Shown here: in pieces, positions 11,582 to 23,223 of the stretch | How the letters are laid out: every line of letters starts with the position of its first letter | Numbering within the stretch: the first letter of the stretch is position 1 | DNA from: Procambarus clarkii | Taxonomy: Eukaryota; Arthropoda; Malacostraca; Decapoda; Cambaridae | Direction of reading: 5' to 3' | Assembly: GCF_040958095.1 (NCBI RefSeq) | Contig: NC_091230.1 | Coordinates: 8,627,228 to 8,691,227 of the forward strand | Length of the DNA: 64,000 nt | Notes under the pieces: model-generated | The model's input: only the letters and a program-made list of their open reading frames with translations | What the model was told of the DNA's origin: nothing | Database searches by the model: none | Program-made: the position numbers and the translations under genes

Positions 11582-13622
11582 GGACAGAATGGAAGCAAAG
11601 CATCTATGGGATGAAATATCTAGAGCGTCTAGATCTAACAGTATTTATGTCATGGGTGACTTTAATTTTAGTGGAATAAACTAAACAGGGAATAATGAAG
11701 CAGACGATTTTCTAGAATTAATTGACGATTGCTTTTTTACGCAACACATTAAGGAACCAACGCGGGAAAATAATATTTTAGATTTAGTGTTAACTAACAG
11801 GGAAACACAAATTAAGGGCATAGAAATAGGGAGTGAGCTAGGGAACAGTGATCATAAAGAAATCAGATTTAGCATAGAATGGAATAGATCTGTAGGAGAA
11901 AATTCTGTTAAAGTGCCTGATTTTCGAAAAGCTGAATTCAATAGCCTAACAAATTTTTTGGGTCATATAGATTGAAAGTCTTGGGTATGGGATGTGGGCC
12001 GGTCTTGGAGCTAGATGGGAACCCAGCGACAGGTGACGTAAAAGGGGTTTTCGATGTGATTTCAAAATATAATATATTTAAAAATATTCTAAGAAAAGCC
12101 CAGGAACGTAAAATACCATACAAATTGAATAGATCGAATACTATTGATCCAAAGTGGATAACAAAGGATCTGAAGAACTATATAGGTAAAAAGAGAGCGT
12201 GGTACAAAAGGATTAGGAATGGGGAAGCCAGTTTAGAACAGGAATTCGTACAACTGGTTAGAAATATTAAAAAAAAAGAGATAAGGAAAGCAAAAGAAAA
12301 ATATGAAGTTCGCATAGCAGGGCAAGCGAAGACAAATCCTAAAGGGTTTTCCAGTTATACCGGACAAAGATTAGGGAAAGGATAGGTCCATTAAAAACTG
12401 AGACAGGTCAAATAATAGATAATGAGAAGAGTATTTTTAAAAATATTTTATATCTGTATTTACGAAAGAGGAACTTAACAATATGCTTTCAGCCGAACTA
12501 GTCTATGTGGGTGGGGACGAGGACAGGTTGACTAGTTTAGCAGTTACCAAGGAGGATGTAATTAAACAAATAGTTAAATTCAAACCAAACAAATCCCCAG
12601 GGCCGGATGAAGTGTTTGCCAGGGTGCATAAAGAATGCAAAGAGGAGCTTTGCGAACCACTGTCTACCATATTTAATAAATCAATAGAGTTAGGCAGAGT
12701 GCCAGAGTCATGGAAGGTTGCTAATGTGATACCAATTTTTAAGAAAGGAGATAGATCACTTGCGTCAAACTATCGGCCAATTAGCCTAACGTCTATTGTG
12801 GGAAAGTTACTTGAATCGATAATTGCAAATAATATTCGTCTTCATCTTGAAAAACATAAATGAGTCGCAACATGGTGTTACAAATGGCCGTTCATCTTTA
12901 ACAAATTTGTTATCTTTTTATTCAAGCAAAGTTAAGGCAGTTGATAGTGGCAAAAATTGTGATGTTGTGTACCTTGACTATAGCAAAGCTTTTGATACAG
13001 TGTCACATGAAAGACTGATTAAAAAGATAGAAGCTCATGGTATTGGGGGTGCTATATTTAGCTGGATTAGGGCATGGCTATACCAATGGAAACAGAGAGT
13101 TATTATAAATGGGGTTGGTGGGAAAAAAAGTGGGAAAATGTTGTAAGTGGAGTGCCTCAAGGCTCTGTCTGCGGACATATGTTGTTTATAATATATATAA
13201 ATGATTTAGATTCAGGTTTCAGTAACAACATTTGCAAATTTGTCGATGATACAAAAATTGGTAGGGAAATTAACATGGAAGAAGACTCACTGTTACTTCA
13301 TGTTGATTTAAATTGGGTTTTAAAATGGTCAAAGGATTGGCAGATGCAGTTTAATGCTGATAAATGTAAAGTTTTGAGGCTAGGTAATGATGATAGAGTT
13401 GCAAGATACGAGCTAGATGGTGTTGAGATTGCGAAAGGGATCTGGGAGTTATGATTAGTAAGAATTTAAAACCAAAAGATCAATGCATGAATGTTCGCAA
13501 TAAGGTAACTAGGACACTGGGATTTATTAATCGAAGCGTTAGTAACAAGACACCTGGTGTTGTTCTTCAGCTATATCTTGCTCTGGTTAGCTCTTGCCCA
13601 TTTGGATTATGCAGTTCAAAAA
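11582..13622 (+). pseudogene. CR1-like LINE ORF2 (endonuclease + RT), broken
   Basis: Endonuclease pieces with GDFNFSG- and SDHKEIRF (11640-11935), then the linker with KRAWYKRIRNGE, then RT: VIPIFKKGDRSLASNYRPIS, VYLDYSKAFDTVSHERL, VSGVPQGSV and FVDDTKIG (12483-13454). FVDD at the active site is intact. Frame changes near 11970, 12390, 12860, 13120 and 13440, and loss of the last ~100 residues, show it is a dead copy. It ends at a 33-bp hairpin where a near full-length copy of the same family starts. Confidence 0.9.
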
Positions 13623-13655
13623 GGTCACTGTACTATAGAATATAGTACAGTGACC
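13623..13655. repeat. Perfect 14-bp hairpin at a LINE-LINE junction
   Basis: GGTCACTGTACTAT, the loop AGAAT, then ATAGTACAGTGACC. The left arm is normal sequence of the upstream CR1 copy (compare GTACTATAGAATGGATAT at 708). The right arm is its reverse complement and abuts the 5' end of the next CR1 copy. Confidence 0.9.
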
Positions 13656-13726
13656 AAGGTTGGTTGGTTACAGTGAGAGGTTGTGTTAGTTGGAGCTCCG
13701 ATTGTAGTAACATTATTATTGCAATA

Positions 13727-14584
13727 ATGGAAGGATTAGTGAAGGATTTGATAAATCTAGTTGGAACTCTGAGAGCAGAGATGGATTCCCTACGTGAGGA
13801 GGTACGACAGCTGAAACTTCGGGAAGAAACGAAGGAGGAGACCAATATTAACCAGACCTCGTCGTGGAAAGTCGTTAAGGACAGGGGTCTTAAGAAGACC
13901 TTGACAAGGCCGCCTACAGACGCCCTAAGGACAGCAAATTCATTTGCCGTGTTGGAGGACGAGTGCTGTGGTGAGCCTGCAGTTCACTCAGAACAGAAAT
14001 CAGCGAGGAGTGGCGGAGCGCAGGCCCCTCAGGCTGCTCAGAAAGATAAGGAGGTACCGAAGCGAATTTTGGTTGTGGGAGATTCCCAGGTGAGGTATTT
14101 AGACAGAACGTTTTGTGCCAGAGATAGGGGGAACAGATTAAGGGTTTGCTATCCGGGAGCTGGAATTGGTGATATTGTTGGAAACATGAATGATATTATG
14201 ACGGGAAATGGGAACAAACCCATTATTTGTTTTAGTGCAGGGGGTAATGACGTTGGACGAGTTAGGAGTGAAGAACTAATACAGAAATTCAGGACAGCCA
14301 TTGAATTAGTTAGGAGCAAGGGAGGAATCCCGATCATATGTGGCATTCTTCCAAGAAAAGGAGTGGGAAATGAATGGATGTCGAGGGCACTTGGTGTCAA
14401 TTGCCGGCTGGAAAGATATTGCAAATCAAATGCAATATCTTTCATAGACAACTGGGAACACTTCTATGGAAGAAATGAAATGTATGCTCGTGATGGGGCG
14501 CATCTGTCGAGGGCTGGGGTTGTTGCTGTTGCGAACTCGTTGGAACCAGTGGTTAGAGGTGTTTGTTTGGGTTTAAACTGTTAG
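13727..14584 (+). CDS. CR1-like LINE ORF1: coiled coil + SGNH esterase
   Basis: 285 residues. The start ATG at 13727 gives MEGLVKDLINLVGTLRAE; the longer frame from 13664 is upstream UTR. Residues 1-40 form a likely coiled coil (LRAEMDSLREEVRQLKL). Residues ~110-280 form an SGNH/GDSL-type hydrolase: VVGDSQVRYLD (Ser block), FSAGGNDVGR (Gly-Asn block) and YARDGAHLSRAG (Asp-x-x-His catalytic pair). CR1-clade LINEs are known to carry such an esterase in ORF1p, which binds RNA and aids retrotransposition. The frame is intact here and truncated in the copies at 21486 and 29618. ORF2 follows, overlapping by about 20 bp. Confidence 0.87.
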   Translation: MEGLVKDLINLVGTLRAEMDSLREEVRQLKLREETKEETNINQTSSWKVVKDRGLKKTLTRPPTDALRTANSFAVLEDECCGEPAVHSEQKSARSGGAQAPQAAQKDKEVPKRILVVGDSQVRYLDRTFCARDRGNRLRVCYPGAGIGDIVGNMNDIMTGNGNKPIICFSAGGNDVGRVRSEELIQKFRTAIELVRSKGGIPIICGILPRKGVGNEWMSRALGVNCRLERYCKSNAISFIDNWEHFYGRNEMYARDGAHLSRAGVVAVANSLEPVVRGVCLGLNC

Positions 14585-15931
14585 TAGATAGTGGTATGGG
14601 AACTGATTTGGAGGAAGAAGGTAATAAAAGTATGTGTTCGTGGGAGAAAGGAATTGGCAAAATGATCAGGGAAATTGAAGGGCCTCAAAATAACAGTTCA
14701 CTTAGGGTATATTACACTAACAGTAGAAGTCTAAGAAATAAAATTAACGAATTAAATGCTCTTGTCTGCACAAAAAAATAGATATTATTGCACTTACCGA
14801 AACGTGGATGAATGTAGAAAATAGAGAACTATTAGCTGAATATCAAATAAATGGATTTAAACTATTTCACACAGATCGATATATTAGACGAGGAGGGGGA
14901 GTAGCCATATATGTTAGGGACAATTTGAAATGTAGTCTCAAAGAGGGAATCAAAACTGAGCCACACACAGAAACTATTTGGATAGAATTAAACGAAAAAA
15001 CAAATAATATTATAATAGGAGTTATATATAGGCCACCAAATTTAGACAGAATGGAAGCAAAGCATCTATGGGATGAAATATCTAGAGCATCTAGATCTAA
15101 CAGCATTTATGTCATGGGTGACTTTAATTTTAGTGGAATAAACTGGTTGAACAAAACAGGGAATAGTGAAGCAGAAGATTTTCTAGAATTAATTGACGAT
15201 TGCTTTCTTACGCAACACATTAAGGAACCAACGCGGGAAAATAATATTTTAGATTTAGTGTTAACTAACAGGGAAACACAAATTAATGACATCGAAATAG
15301 GGAGTGAGCTAGGGAACAGTGATCACAAAGAAATCAGATTTAGCATAGAATGGAATAGACCGGTAGGAGAAAATTCTGTGCCAGATTTACGAAAAGCTGA
15401 TTTTAATAGCCTAAGAAATTTTTTGGGTCAAATAGATTGGAAAGTCTTGGGTATGGCGTGTGGGCCGGTCTTGGAGCGAGACATGAACTCAGCGATAGGT
15501 GACGTAAAAGAGGATTTCGATGTGGATTTAATATATAACTTATTTAAGAATATTCTAAACAAAGCACAGGAACATAGTATACCATTCAAATTGAATAGAT
15601 CGAATACTAATGACCCAAAATGGATAACAAAGAATTTGAAGAACCTTATAGGTAAAAAGAGAGCTTGGTACAAAAGAATTAAGAATGGGGAAGTCAGTTA
15701 AGAACACGAATTCATACAACTGGTTAGAAATGTTAAAAAAGAGATTAGGAAAGCTAAAAGAAACTATGAAGTTCGCATAGCAGAGCAAGCAAAGTCAAAT
15801 CCTAAAGGTTTTTTTCAGTTATATCGAACTAAGACTAGGGAAAGGATAGGTCCATTAAAAACTGAGACAGGTCAAATAACAGATAATGACGAGGAGATGA
15901 GTAGTATTTTTAACAAATATTTTATATCTGT
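14585..15931 (+). pseudogene. CR1-like LINE ORF2, endonuclease part
   Basis: APE-type endonuclease from YYTNSRSLRNKINELNAL (14710-14770) through ALTETWMN, GVIYRPPNLDR, VMGDFNFSGINW and GNSDHKEIRFS, then the linker to RT. The last third has KKRAWYKRIKNGE. It is broken by a one-base deletion in the A run near 14770 (CTKK then stop) and a stop at about 15699. It nicks target DNA to prime reverse transcription in active family members. ORF2 continues after the LTR at 16644. Confidence 0.88.
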
Positions 15932-16639
15932 TGTGACGATAATCTCTTTCAAGAGAGATTGAGCCTGCTCTTCCCTATATCATTCACGTCATTCTACAAG
16001 TACAAGATACTATATTGAAGATACGTTCACCAGTATCACAAAACGTTTTGCCCAGGAAGCAAAGCATACCTTGCACCACCCGACACGCCGGCTCCGCCCG
16101 TCGTCAACGAGCAAACTACCCATTCTCCGCCTGCCTGCTCCTGATTGGCTGGTGTATCGCCGACCGCACCTGCACTCACGCCCTCTACATGAGTCGACGT
16201 CTGGGCCAGCTCACGCCGTACTCCTCAGAATATCTCTGTGCTCGTAGAAGTTGAAATCTCTCTCTGGTAGACTAAGCCCTGGCTGTCGTGTACTAAGGGA
16301 GGTGGCAGCTCAAGCCAGTATTCTCAGCACCTGATTAATATTACCACTATTATTCTTGCACTTTATTTTGTTTTAGAGTAAATTTTACATTCATTAATTA
16401 TTCATGTTGTTTTGTTTGTTGACTTGTTTTGAATTTTACGTAAGCCAAGGGATTGTGATTGTTCATATCTTGTTTTCTAAAGTAATTAAAATTTCATTGT
16501 TTATATTTTGTGTCTTCCCATTACCTTACCACAGACAAAAAGGCAAGCAGTCTATTTTTTTTCTGTAAGTGTGACAAGGCATTGCCACCTGCCATTGGAG
16601 GACTGCCAAACATCAACACTCCAACACTTTACCGTCACA
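15932..16639. mobile_element. Solo LTR with 4-bp target duplication CTGT
   Basis: 708 bp bounded by TGTGACG and its reverse complement CGTCACA, flanked by CTGT at 15928-15931 and 16640-16643. Removing it restores the LINE sequence ATATCTGTATTTACTAAAG seen uninterrupted at 31469. Short inverted ends and a 4-bp duplication suit a Gypsy-type LTR. No other copy lies in the window, so strand is not assigned. No gene inside; the ORF at 16015 is not credible. Confidence 0.92.
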
Positions 16640-16643
16640 CTGT

Positions 16644-18246
16644 ATTTACTAAAGAAGAACTTAACAATATGCCTTCAGCCGAACAAGTCTATGTGGGTGG
16701 GGATGAGGACAGGTTGACTAGTTTAGCAGTTAACAGGGAGGATGTAATTAAACAAATAGTAAAACTAAAACCAAACAAATCCCCAGGGCCGGATGAAGTG
16801 TTTGCCAGGGTGCTTAAAGAATGCAAAGAGGAGCTTTCCGAGCCACTGTCTACCATATTTAATAAATCAATAGGGTCGGGCAGAGTGCCGGAGTCGTGGA
16901 AGGTGGCTAATGTGGTACCAATTTTTAAGAAAGGAGATAGATCACTTGTGTCAAACTATCAGCCAATTAGCCTAACGTCTATTGTGGGAAAATTACTTGA
17001 ATCAATAATTGCAAATACAATTCGTCTTCATCTTGAAAAACATAAATTAATAAATGAGTCGCAACATGGTTTTGCAAATGGCCGTTCATGCTTTACAAAT
17101 TTGGTAACTTTTTATTCCAGCATAGTTGAGGCAGTTGATAGTGGTAAGGATTGTGATGTTGTGTACCTTGACTTTAGCAAAACTTTTGATACAGTGCCAC
17201 ATGAAAGACTAATTAAAAAAATAGAAGCTCATGGTATTGGGGGTGCTATATTAAGTTGGATTAGGGCATGGCTATTCCAAAGGAAACAGAGAGTTAGTAT
17301 AAATGGGGTTAAGTCAGAGTGGGATAATGTTGTTAGTGGTGTACCTCAGGGCTCTGTCCTGGGACCTCTGTTGTTTATAATATATATAAAAGATTTAGAT
17401 TCAGGTTTGAGTAGCAAAATCTACAAATTTGCAGATGATACAAAAAGAGGTAGGGAAATAAACACGTAAGAAGACTCGCTATCACTTTAAGTTGATCTAA
17501 ATAGGGTTTTAAAATGGTCAAAAGCCATTTTAAAATGGCAGATGGAGTTTAATGCTAATAAATGTAAAGTTTGGAGGCTAGGTAATGATGATAGAGTTAC
17601 AAGATACGAGCTAGATGGTGTTGAGATTGCGAAGTTGGATTGCGAAAGGGATCTCGGAGTTATGATTAGTAAGAATTTAAAACAAAAGGATCAATGCATG
17701 AATGTTCGTAATAAGGCGAATAGGACACTGAGATTTATTAATCGAAGCGTTAGTAACAAGACACCTGGTGTGAATCTTCAGCTATATCTTGCTCTGGTTA
17801 GGCCCCATTTAGATTATGCAGTCCAGTTTTGGTCGTCGTATTATAGAATGGATATAAATTCATTTGAACTTGTCCAGCGTAGGATGACTAAGTTAATTCC
17901 CCATATAAGAAATCTTTCATATGAAGAAAGATTAACAAAGCTTAAGTTACATTCACTGGAAAGGTGAAGAGTTAGGGGTGACATGATAGAGGTTAAAGGT
18001 GGATGAATGGATATAACAAAGGGGGATATTAATAAGGTATTAAAATTATCCACACAAGACAGAACACGAAACAATGGGTATAAATTGGATAAGTTTAGAT
18101 ATAGGAAAGACTTGGGTAAATACTGGTTCAGTAACAGGGTTGTTGATTTGTGGAATCAATTGCCGCGTAACGTGGTGGAGATTGGGTCTCTCGATTGTTT
18201 CAAGCGCAGGTTGGGCATGTATATCAGTGGGATTGGGTGGTTATAG
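16644..18246 (+). pseudogene. CR1-like LINE ORF2, RT part
   Basis: Continuation of ORF2 after the LTR: KPNKSPGPDEVFARVLKECK, VVPIFKKGDRSL, VYLDFSKTFDTVPHERL, VSGVPQGSVLGPLLFIIYI and FADDTK (16644-17469). All RT blocks are present, including the FADD active site. A stop at 17467-17469 and a local duplication or inversion near 17515-17535 (AAAATGGTCAAAAGCCATTTTAAAATGG) break it. The C-terminal part resumes at 17542-18246. Confidence 0.88.
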
Positions 18247-18306
18247 ATAGGAGCTGCCTCGATTGGGCCAATAGGCCTTCTGCAGTTACCTTTGTTCTTA
18301 TGTTCT

Positions 18307-18778
18307 TATATATATAAATTCACTTGAACGTGTCCAGCGTAGGATAACAAAGTTAATTCTTCATATTAGGAATCTTTCATATGAAGAAAGATTAACAAAG
18401 CTTAAATTGCATTCATTGGAAAGGCGAAGAGCTAGGGGTGAGATAATAGAGGTTTACAAGTGGATGAATGGACATAAGAAAGGGGATATTAATAGGGTAT
18501 TAAAAGTATCAACACAAGACAGAACACGAAACAATGGGTATAAATTGGATAAGTTTAGATTTAAGAAAGACTTGGGTAAATACTGGTTCGGTAACAAGGT
18601 TATCTTGAGGTTGTAGATTTGTGGAACCAAATACCGCTTAACATGGTTGAGGTGTGGTCCCTCGATTGTTTCAAGCGTGGGTTGGACATGTTTATGAGTG
18701 GGATTGGGTGGTTATAGATAGGAGCTGCCTCGTATGGGCCAATAGGCCTTCTGCATTTACCTTGTTCTTATGTTCTTA
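18307..18778 (+). mobile_element. CR1-like LINE 3' fragment, tandem to the previous copy
   Basis: A second 3' fragment of the same family, starting at AAATTCACTTGAACGTGTCC (end of RT) and finishing at its own TGTTCTTATGTTCTTATG at 18778. It directly follows the terminus of the full copy with only TATATA between. Confidence 0.88.
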
Positions 18779-21735
18779 TGTCACCCCTAACTCTTCACCT
18801 TTCCAGTGAATGCAATTTAAGCTTTGTTAATCTTTCTTCATATGAAAGATTTCTAATTTGGGGAGTTAACTTTGTCATCCTACGCTGGACACATTCAAGT
18901 GAAATTATATCCATTCTATAGTACGGCGACCAAAACTGGACTGCATAATCTAAATGGGGCCTAACCAGAGAAAGATATACCTGAAAAACCACACCAGGTT
19001 TCTTGTTACTAACGCTTCGATTAATAAATCCCAGTGTCCTATTTGCCATATTACGTACATTCATGCACTAATCCTTTTGTTTTAAATTCTTACTAATCAT
19101 AACTCCCAGATCCCTTTTGCAATCTCAACACCATCTAGCTCGTATCTTGTAACTCTATCATCGTTACCTAGCCTCAGGACTTTACATTTATCAGCATTAA
19201 ACTTCATCTGCCAATTTTTTGACCATTTCAAAATCCTATTTAGATAAACTTGAAGTGATAGTGAGTCTTCTTCCGTGTTAATTTCATTACCAATTTTTGT
19301 ATCATCTGCAAATTTTCAAATGTTGCTACTCAAACCTAAATCTAAATAATTTATATATATTCAAAACAACAGAGGTCCCAGGACAGAGCCTTGAGGCACT
19401 CCAATAACATTATCCCACTCTGACTTAACCCCATTTATACTAACTCTCTGTTTCCTTTGGAATAGCCATGCCCTAATCCAACTTAATATAGCACCCCCAA
19501 TACCATGAGCCTCTATTTTTATAATCAGTCTTTCATGTGGCACTGTATCAAAAGCTTTGCTAAACTCAAGGTACACAACATCACAATCCTTACCACAATC
19601 AACTGCCTCAACTTTGCTGGAATAAAATGATAGCAAATTTGTTAAACCTGAACGGCCATTTGTAAAACCATGTTGCAACTCATTTATTAATTTATGTTTT
19701 TCAAGATGAAGATGAGTTGTATTTGCAATTATCGATTGAAGTAACTTTCTCACAATAGACGCTAGGCTAATTGGCCGATAGTTTGACGCAAGTGCTCCAT
19801 CTCCTTTCTTAAAAATTGGTACCACATTAGCTTCCTTCCATGACTCTGGCACTGCCTAACTCTATTGATATATTAAATATGGTAGACAGGGGCTCGGAAA
19901 GCTTCTCTTTGCATTCTTTAAGCACCCTGGCAAACACTTTATCCGGCCCAGGGGATTTGTTTGGTTTTAGTTTTACTAATTGTTTAATTACATCCTCCCT
20001 GGTAACTGCTAAACTAGTCAACCTGTCCTCGTCCCCTCCCTCATAGACATGTTCGGCTGTAGGCATATTGTTAAGTTCCTCTTTAGTAAATACAAATATA
20101 AAATATTTATTAAAAATACTACTCATCTCCTCGTCATTATCCGTTATTTGACCTGTCTCAATTTTTAATGGACCTATCCTTTCCCAAGTCTTAGTTCGAT
20201 ATAACTGAAAAAACCCTTTAGGATTTGTCTTCGCTTGCTAGCTATGCGAACTTCATAGTTTCTTTTTGCTTTCCTTATCTCTTTTTTTAACATTTCTAAC
20301 CAGTGGTGTGAATTCCTGTTCTAAACTGACTTCCCCATTCCTAATCCTTTTGTACCACGCTCTCTTTTTACCTATACAGTTCTTCAAATCCTTTGTTATC
20401 CACTTTGGGTCATTAGTATTCGATCTATTCAAATTGTTTGCTATACTACGTTCCTATGCTTTGCTTAGAATATTCTTAAATAAGTTATATTTTGAATCCA
20501 CATCGAAATCCCCTTTTACGTCACCTATGGCTGGGTTCATGTCTCGCTCCAAGACTGGCCCACACCCCATGCCCAAGACTTTCCAATCTATTTGACCCAA
20601 AAAAATTCTTAGGCTATTGAACTCAGCTTTTCGAAAATCTGGCACTAGCAGAATTTTCTCTTACAAATCTATTCCATTCTATGCTAAATCTGATTTCTTT
20701 GTGATCACTGTTCCCTAGCTCACTCCCTATTTCGATGTCCTTAATTTGTGTTTTCCTGTTAGTTAACACTAAATCTAAAGTATTATTTTCCCGCGTTGGT
20801 TCCTTAATGTGTTGGCTAAGAAAGCATTCGTCAATTAATTCTAGAAAATCTTCTGCTTCATTATTCCTTGTTCTGTTAGACCAATTTATTCCACTGAAAT
20901 TAAAGTCACCCATGATGCAAATATTGCTAAACCTAGATGCTCTAGATATTTCATCCCATAGGTGCTTTGCTTCCATCTTTTAAAGTTTGGTGGTTTGTAT
21001 ATAACTCCTATTATAAGATTATTTGCTCTTTCGTTTAATTCTATCCAAATAGTTTCTGTATGTAGCTCAGTTTTGATTCCCTCTTTGAGCCTACATTTCA
21101 AATTTTCCCTAACATATATGGCTACTCCCCCTCTTCTTCTAATATATCTATCTGTGTGAAATAGTTTAAATCTATTTATTTGATATTCAGCTAATAGTTC
21201 TCTATTTTCTACATTCATCCACGTTTCGGTAAGTGCAATAATATCTATTTTTTTCTGTACAGACAAGAGCATTTAACTCGTTTATTTTGTTTCTTAGACT
21301 TCTACTGTTAGTGTAATATATCCTAAATGAATTGTTATTTTGTGGCCCTTCTCTTTCCCTGATCATTTTGCCAATTTGTTTCTCCAACATACACATACTT
21401 TTATTAGCTCCTTCCTCCCTGTCAATTTCCATACCACTATCTACTAACAGTTTAAACCCAAACAAATGCCTCTAACCACTGGTTCCTAAGAGTTCGCAAC
21501 AACAACAACCCCAGCCCTCGATAGATGCACCCTATCACAAGCATACATTTCATTTCTTCCATAGAAGTGTTCCCAGTTGTCTATGAAAAATAATGCATTT
21601 GATTTGCAATATCTTTCCAGCCGGCAAATTGACACCAAGTGCCCTCGACAACCATTCATTCCCAGCGCTCTTTCTCGGAACAATGCCACATATGATCGGG
21701 ATTCCTCCCTTAATCCTAACTAATTCTATGGCTTA
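18779..21735 (-). pseudogene. CR1-like LINE, minus strand, ORF1 end to RT end
   Basis: Read right to left: the last part of the ORF1 esterase (21486-21735, with FYGRNEMYACDRVHLSRAG), ORF2 endonuclease (20623-21465), linker, then RT (18795-20126) with the AFDTVPHERL and GVPQGSVLGPLLF blocks. Stops and frameshifts occur at many points, including the RT active-site region near 19300. The left end lacks the 3' UTR and abuts the plus-strand fragment at 18778 as an inverted junction. The right end is the recurrent junction shared with 29866. Confidence 0.88.
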
Positions 21736-22283
21736 AGTTACCATTGTTCTGATCATAACTCCCAGATCCCTTTTGCAATCCGACTTCTCAATCTCAACAC
21801 CATCCAGCTCGTATTTTGTAACTCTTTTCATCATTACCTAGCCACAAAACTTTACATTTATCAGCATTATACTGCGTCTGCCAATCTTTTGACCATGTCA
21901 CCCCTCTTTAGATCAACTTGAAGTGATAGTGAGTCTTCTTCCGTGTTAATTTCCCTTCCGATTTTTTAATCATCGGCAAATTAGCAAATGTTGCTACTCA
22001 AACCTGATTCTAAATCTTTTATGTATATTATAAACAACAGAGGTCCCAGGACAGAGCCTTGAGGTACTCCACTATCAATATTATCCCACTCTGAGTTAAT
22101 CCCCATTGATACTAACTCTGTTTCTTTTGGAATAGCCATGCCCTAATCTAACTTAATATAGCACCCCCAAATACCATAAACCTCTATCTTTTTAATCAGT
22201 CTTTCATGTGGCACTGTATCAAAAGCTTTGCTTGAGTCAAGGTACTCAACATCACAATCCTTACCACTATCAACTGCCTTAAT
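21736..22283 (-). pseudogene. CR1-like LINE RT piece, left of the BEL insertion
   Basis: Carries the RT stretch from the AFDTVPHERL region (22200-22240) to the RDLGVMI region (21745-21770). It is the continuation of the minus-strand copy at 27742-29865, separated from it by the BEL element. At 21735-21745 it is fused to ORF1 sequence by the motif GGCTTAAGTTACCATTGTTC. Confidence 0.85.
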
Positions 22284-23203
22284 TGTCGGAAAATCCGACA
22301 CCATTTAATCTATCATACAGACAGATAATAATTGCTGCTGTATTACCAACAAGTTACCCATAGAAAACGTAACTTGTAGTGGAATTACCGTCTAAAGAAA
22401 ACGGGATATCATCACCACATACTATTATATTCACCACCTATTCTGGAGGGAATTATTGTTAAATACATTAGTCTTTGGACTTTACCATCATAAAAAAAAC
22501 ATCTCATATAAATTAACTTAATTATCAATATTAAAGTAGAGTAAATGTGACCCTTCTATCACTTTGACATCTGGACAATGTAAGCTAGGCGTCAGGGGAA
22601 GGAGGGCGGCCATTGTTTATACTAGACCAGAGGCGCAGGGAGCAATTCGGCTCCTGTTAATTTTACTTGGACGTAGTGTTATGGAATCCAAAGGTGTACC
22701 ATCTTCAACACGCTGTCAATAAATCAAGTTAAGTGTTCTTTCCGAAACCCATTATCTATCATTAGTGGCCATTAATGTCATTGGGTAGGGTGGCCCAGTT
22801 AGATCACGAAATCGCCTCATACTAAAGGTCAAGATGAGGAAGCATATGCTTTGTGCATCAGTTACCTGGGTGATGGAAGCTACCTCAAAGAGGATAATTT
22901 GGTGTCTACACCCTAGTTATACCTGGTGGACTAACCTGCTGTACAAATAAGATAAGGAACCTCTTCAATGTATGTAGTCTAATACTGTAGTTTGATTGGC
23001 TGCATATATACAAATTTAATTAATATAAACCCCCCTAATGTGTAGAGGATCGATTTGTGAGATTATGAGATTATTGCAGAAATACAGTCCACTTATCATT
23101 ATACAAATTGTTATCGAAGTATATAAATTAATGTAAATATAAATTCTATATATATTCATATAAATTAAATAAATATAAATCTCACAGGTCGGTTCCCACA
23201 TTA
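22284..23203 (+). repeat. BEL 5' LTR
   Basis: About 920 bp, starting TGTCGGAAAATCCGACA (a self-complementary start) and ending GGTTCCCACATTA. The 3' limit is set by the target duplication seen at the other end. Small ORFs inside it (22 and 27 kb copies alike) are not genes. Confidence 0.88.
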
Positions 23204-23205
23204 TT

Positions 23206-23223
23206 TGGTCATCTTCGAACCGG
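23206..23223 (+). promoter_or_regulatory. tRNA primer-binding site of the BEL element
   Basis: TGGTCATCTTCGAACCGG begins two bases after the LTR. It is complementary to a tRNA 3' end (…CCGGTTCGAAGATGACCA), including the T-loop TTCGA. The tRNA identity was not assigned. Confidence 0.8.

Larger units (their letters stand above)
13656..18306 (+). mobile_element. Near full-length CR1-like LINE, interrupted by a solo LTR
   Basis: Covers a short 5' UTR (13656-13726), intact ORF1 (13727-14584), ORF2 (from about 14563 to 15931, resuming 16644-18246) and the 3' UTR with the TGTTCTTATGTTCTTA terminus at 18290-18306. ORF2 is split by a 708-bp solo LTR (15932-16639). ORF2 carries a one-base loss in an A run at 14770, a stop at about 15699, a stop at 17467 and a small rearrangement at 17520. 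It is the best template for the family in the window. Confidence 0.9.
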
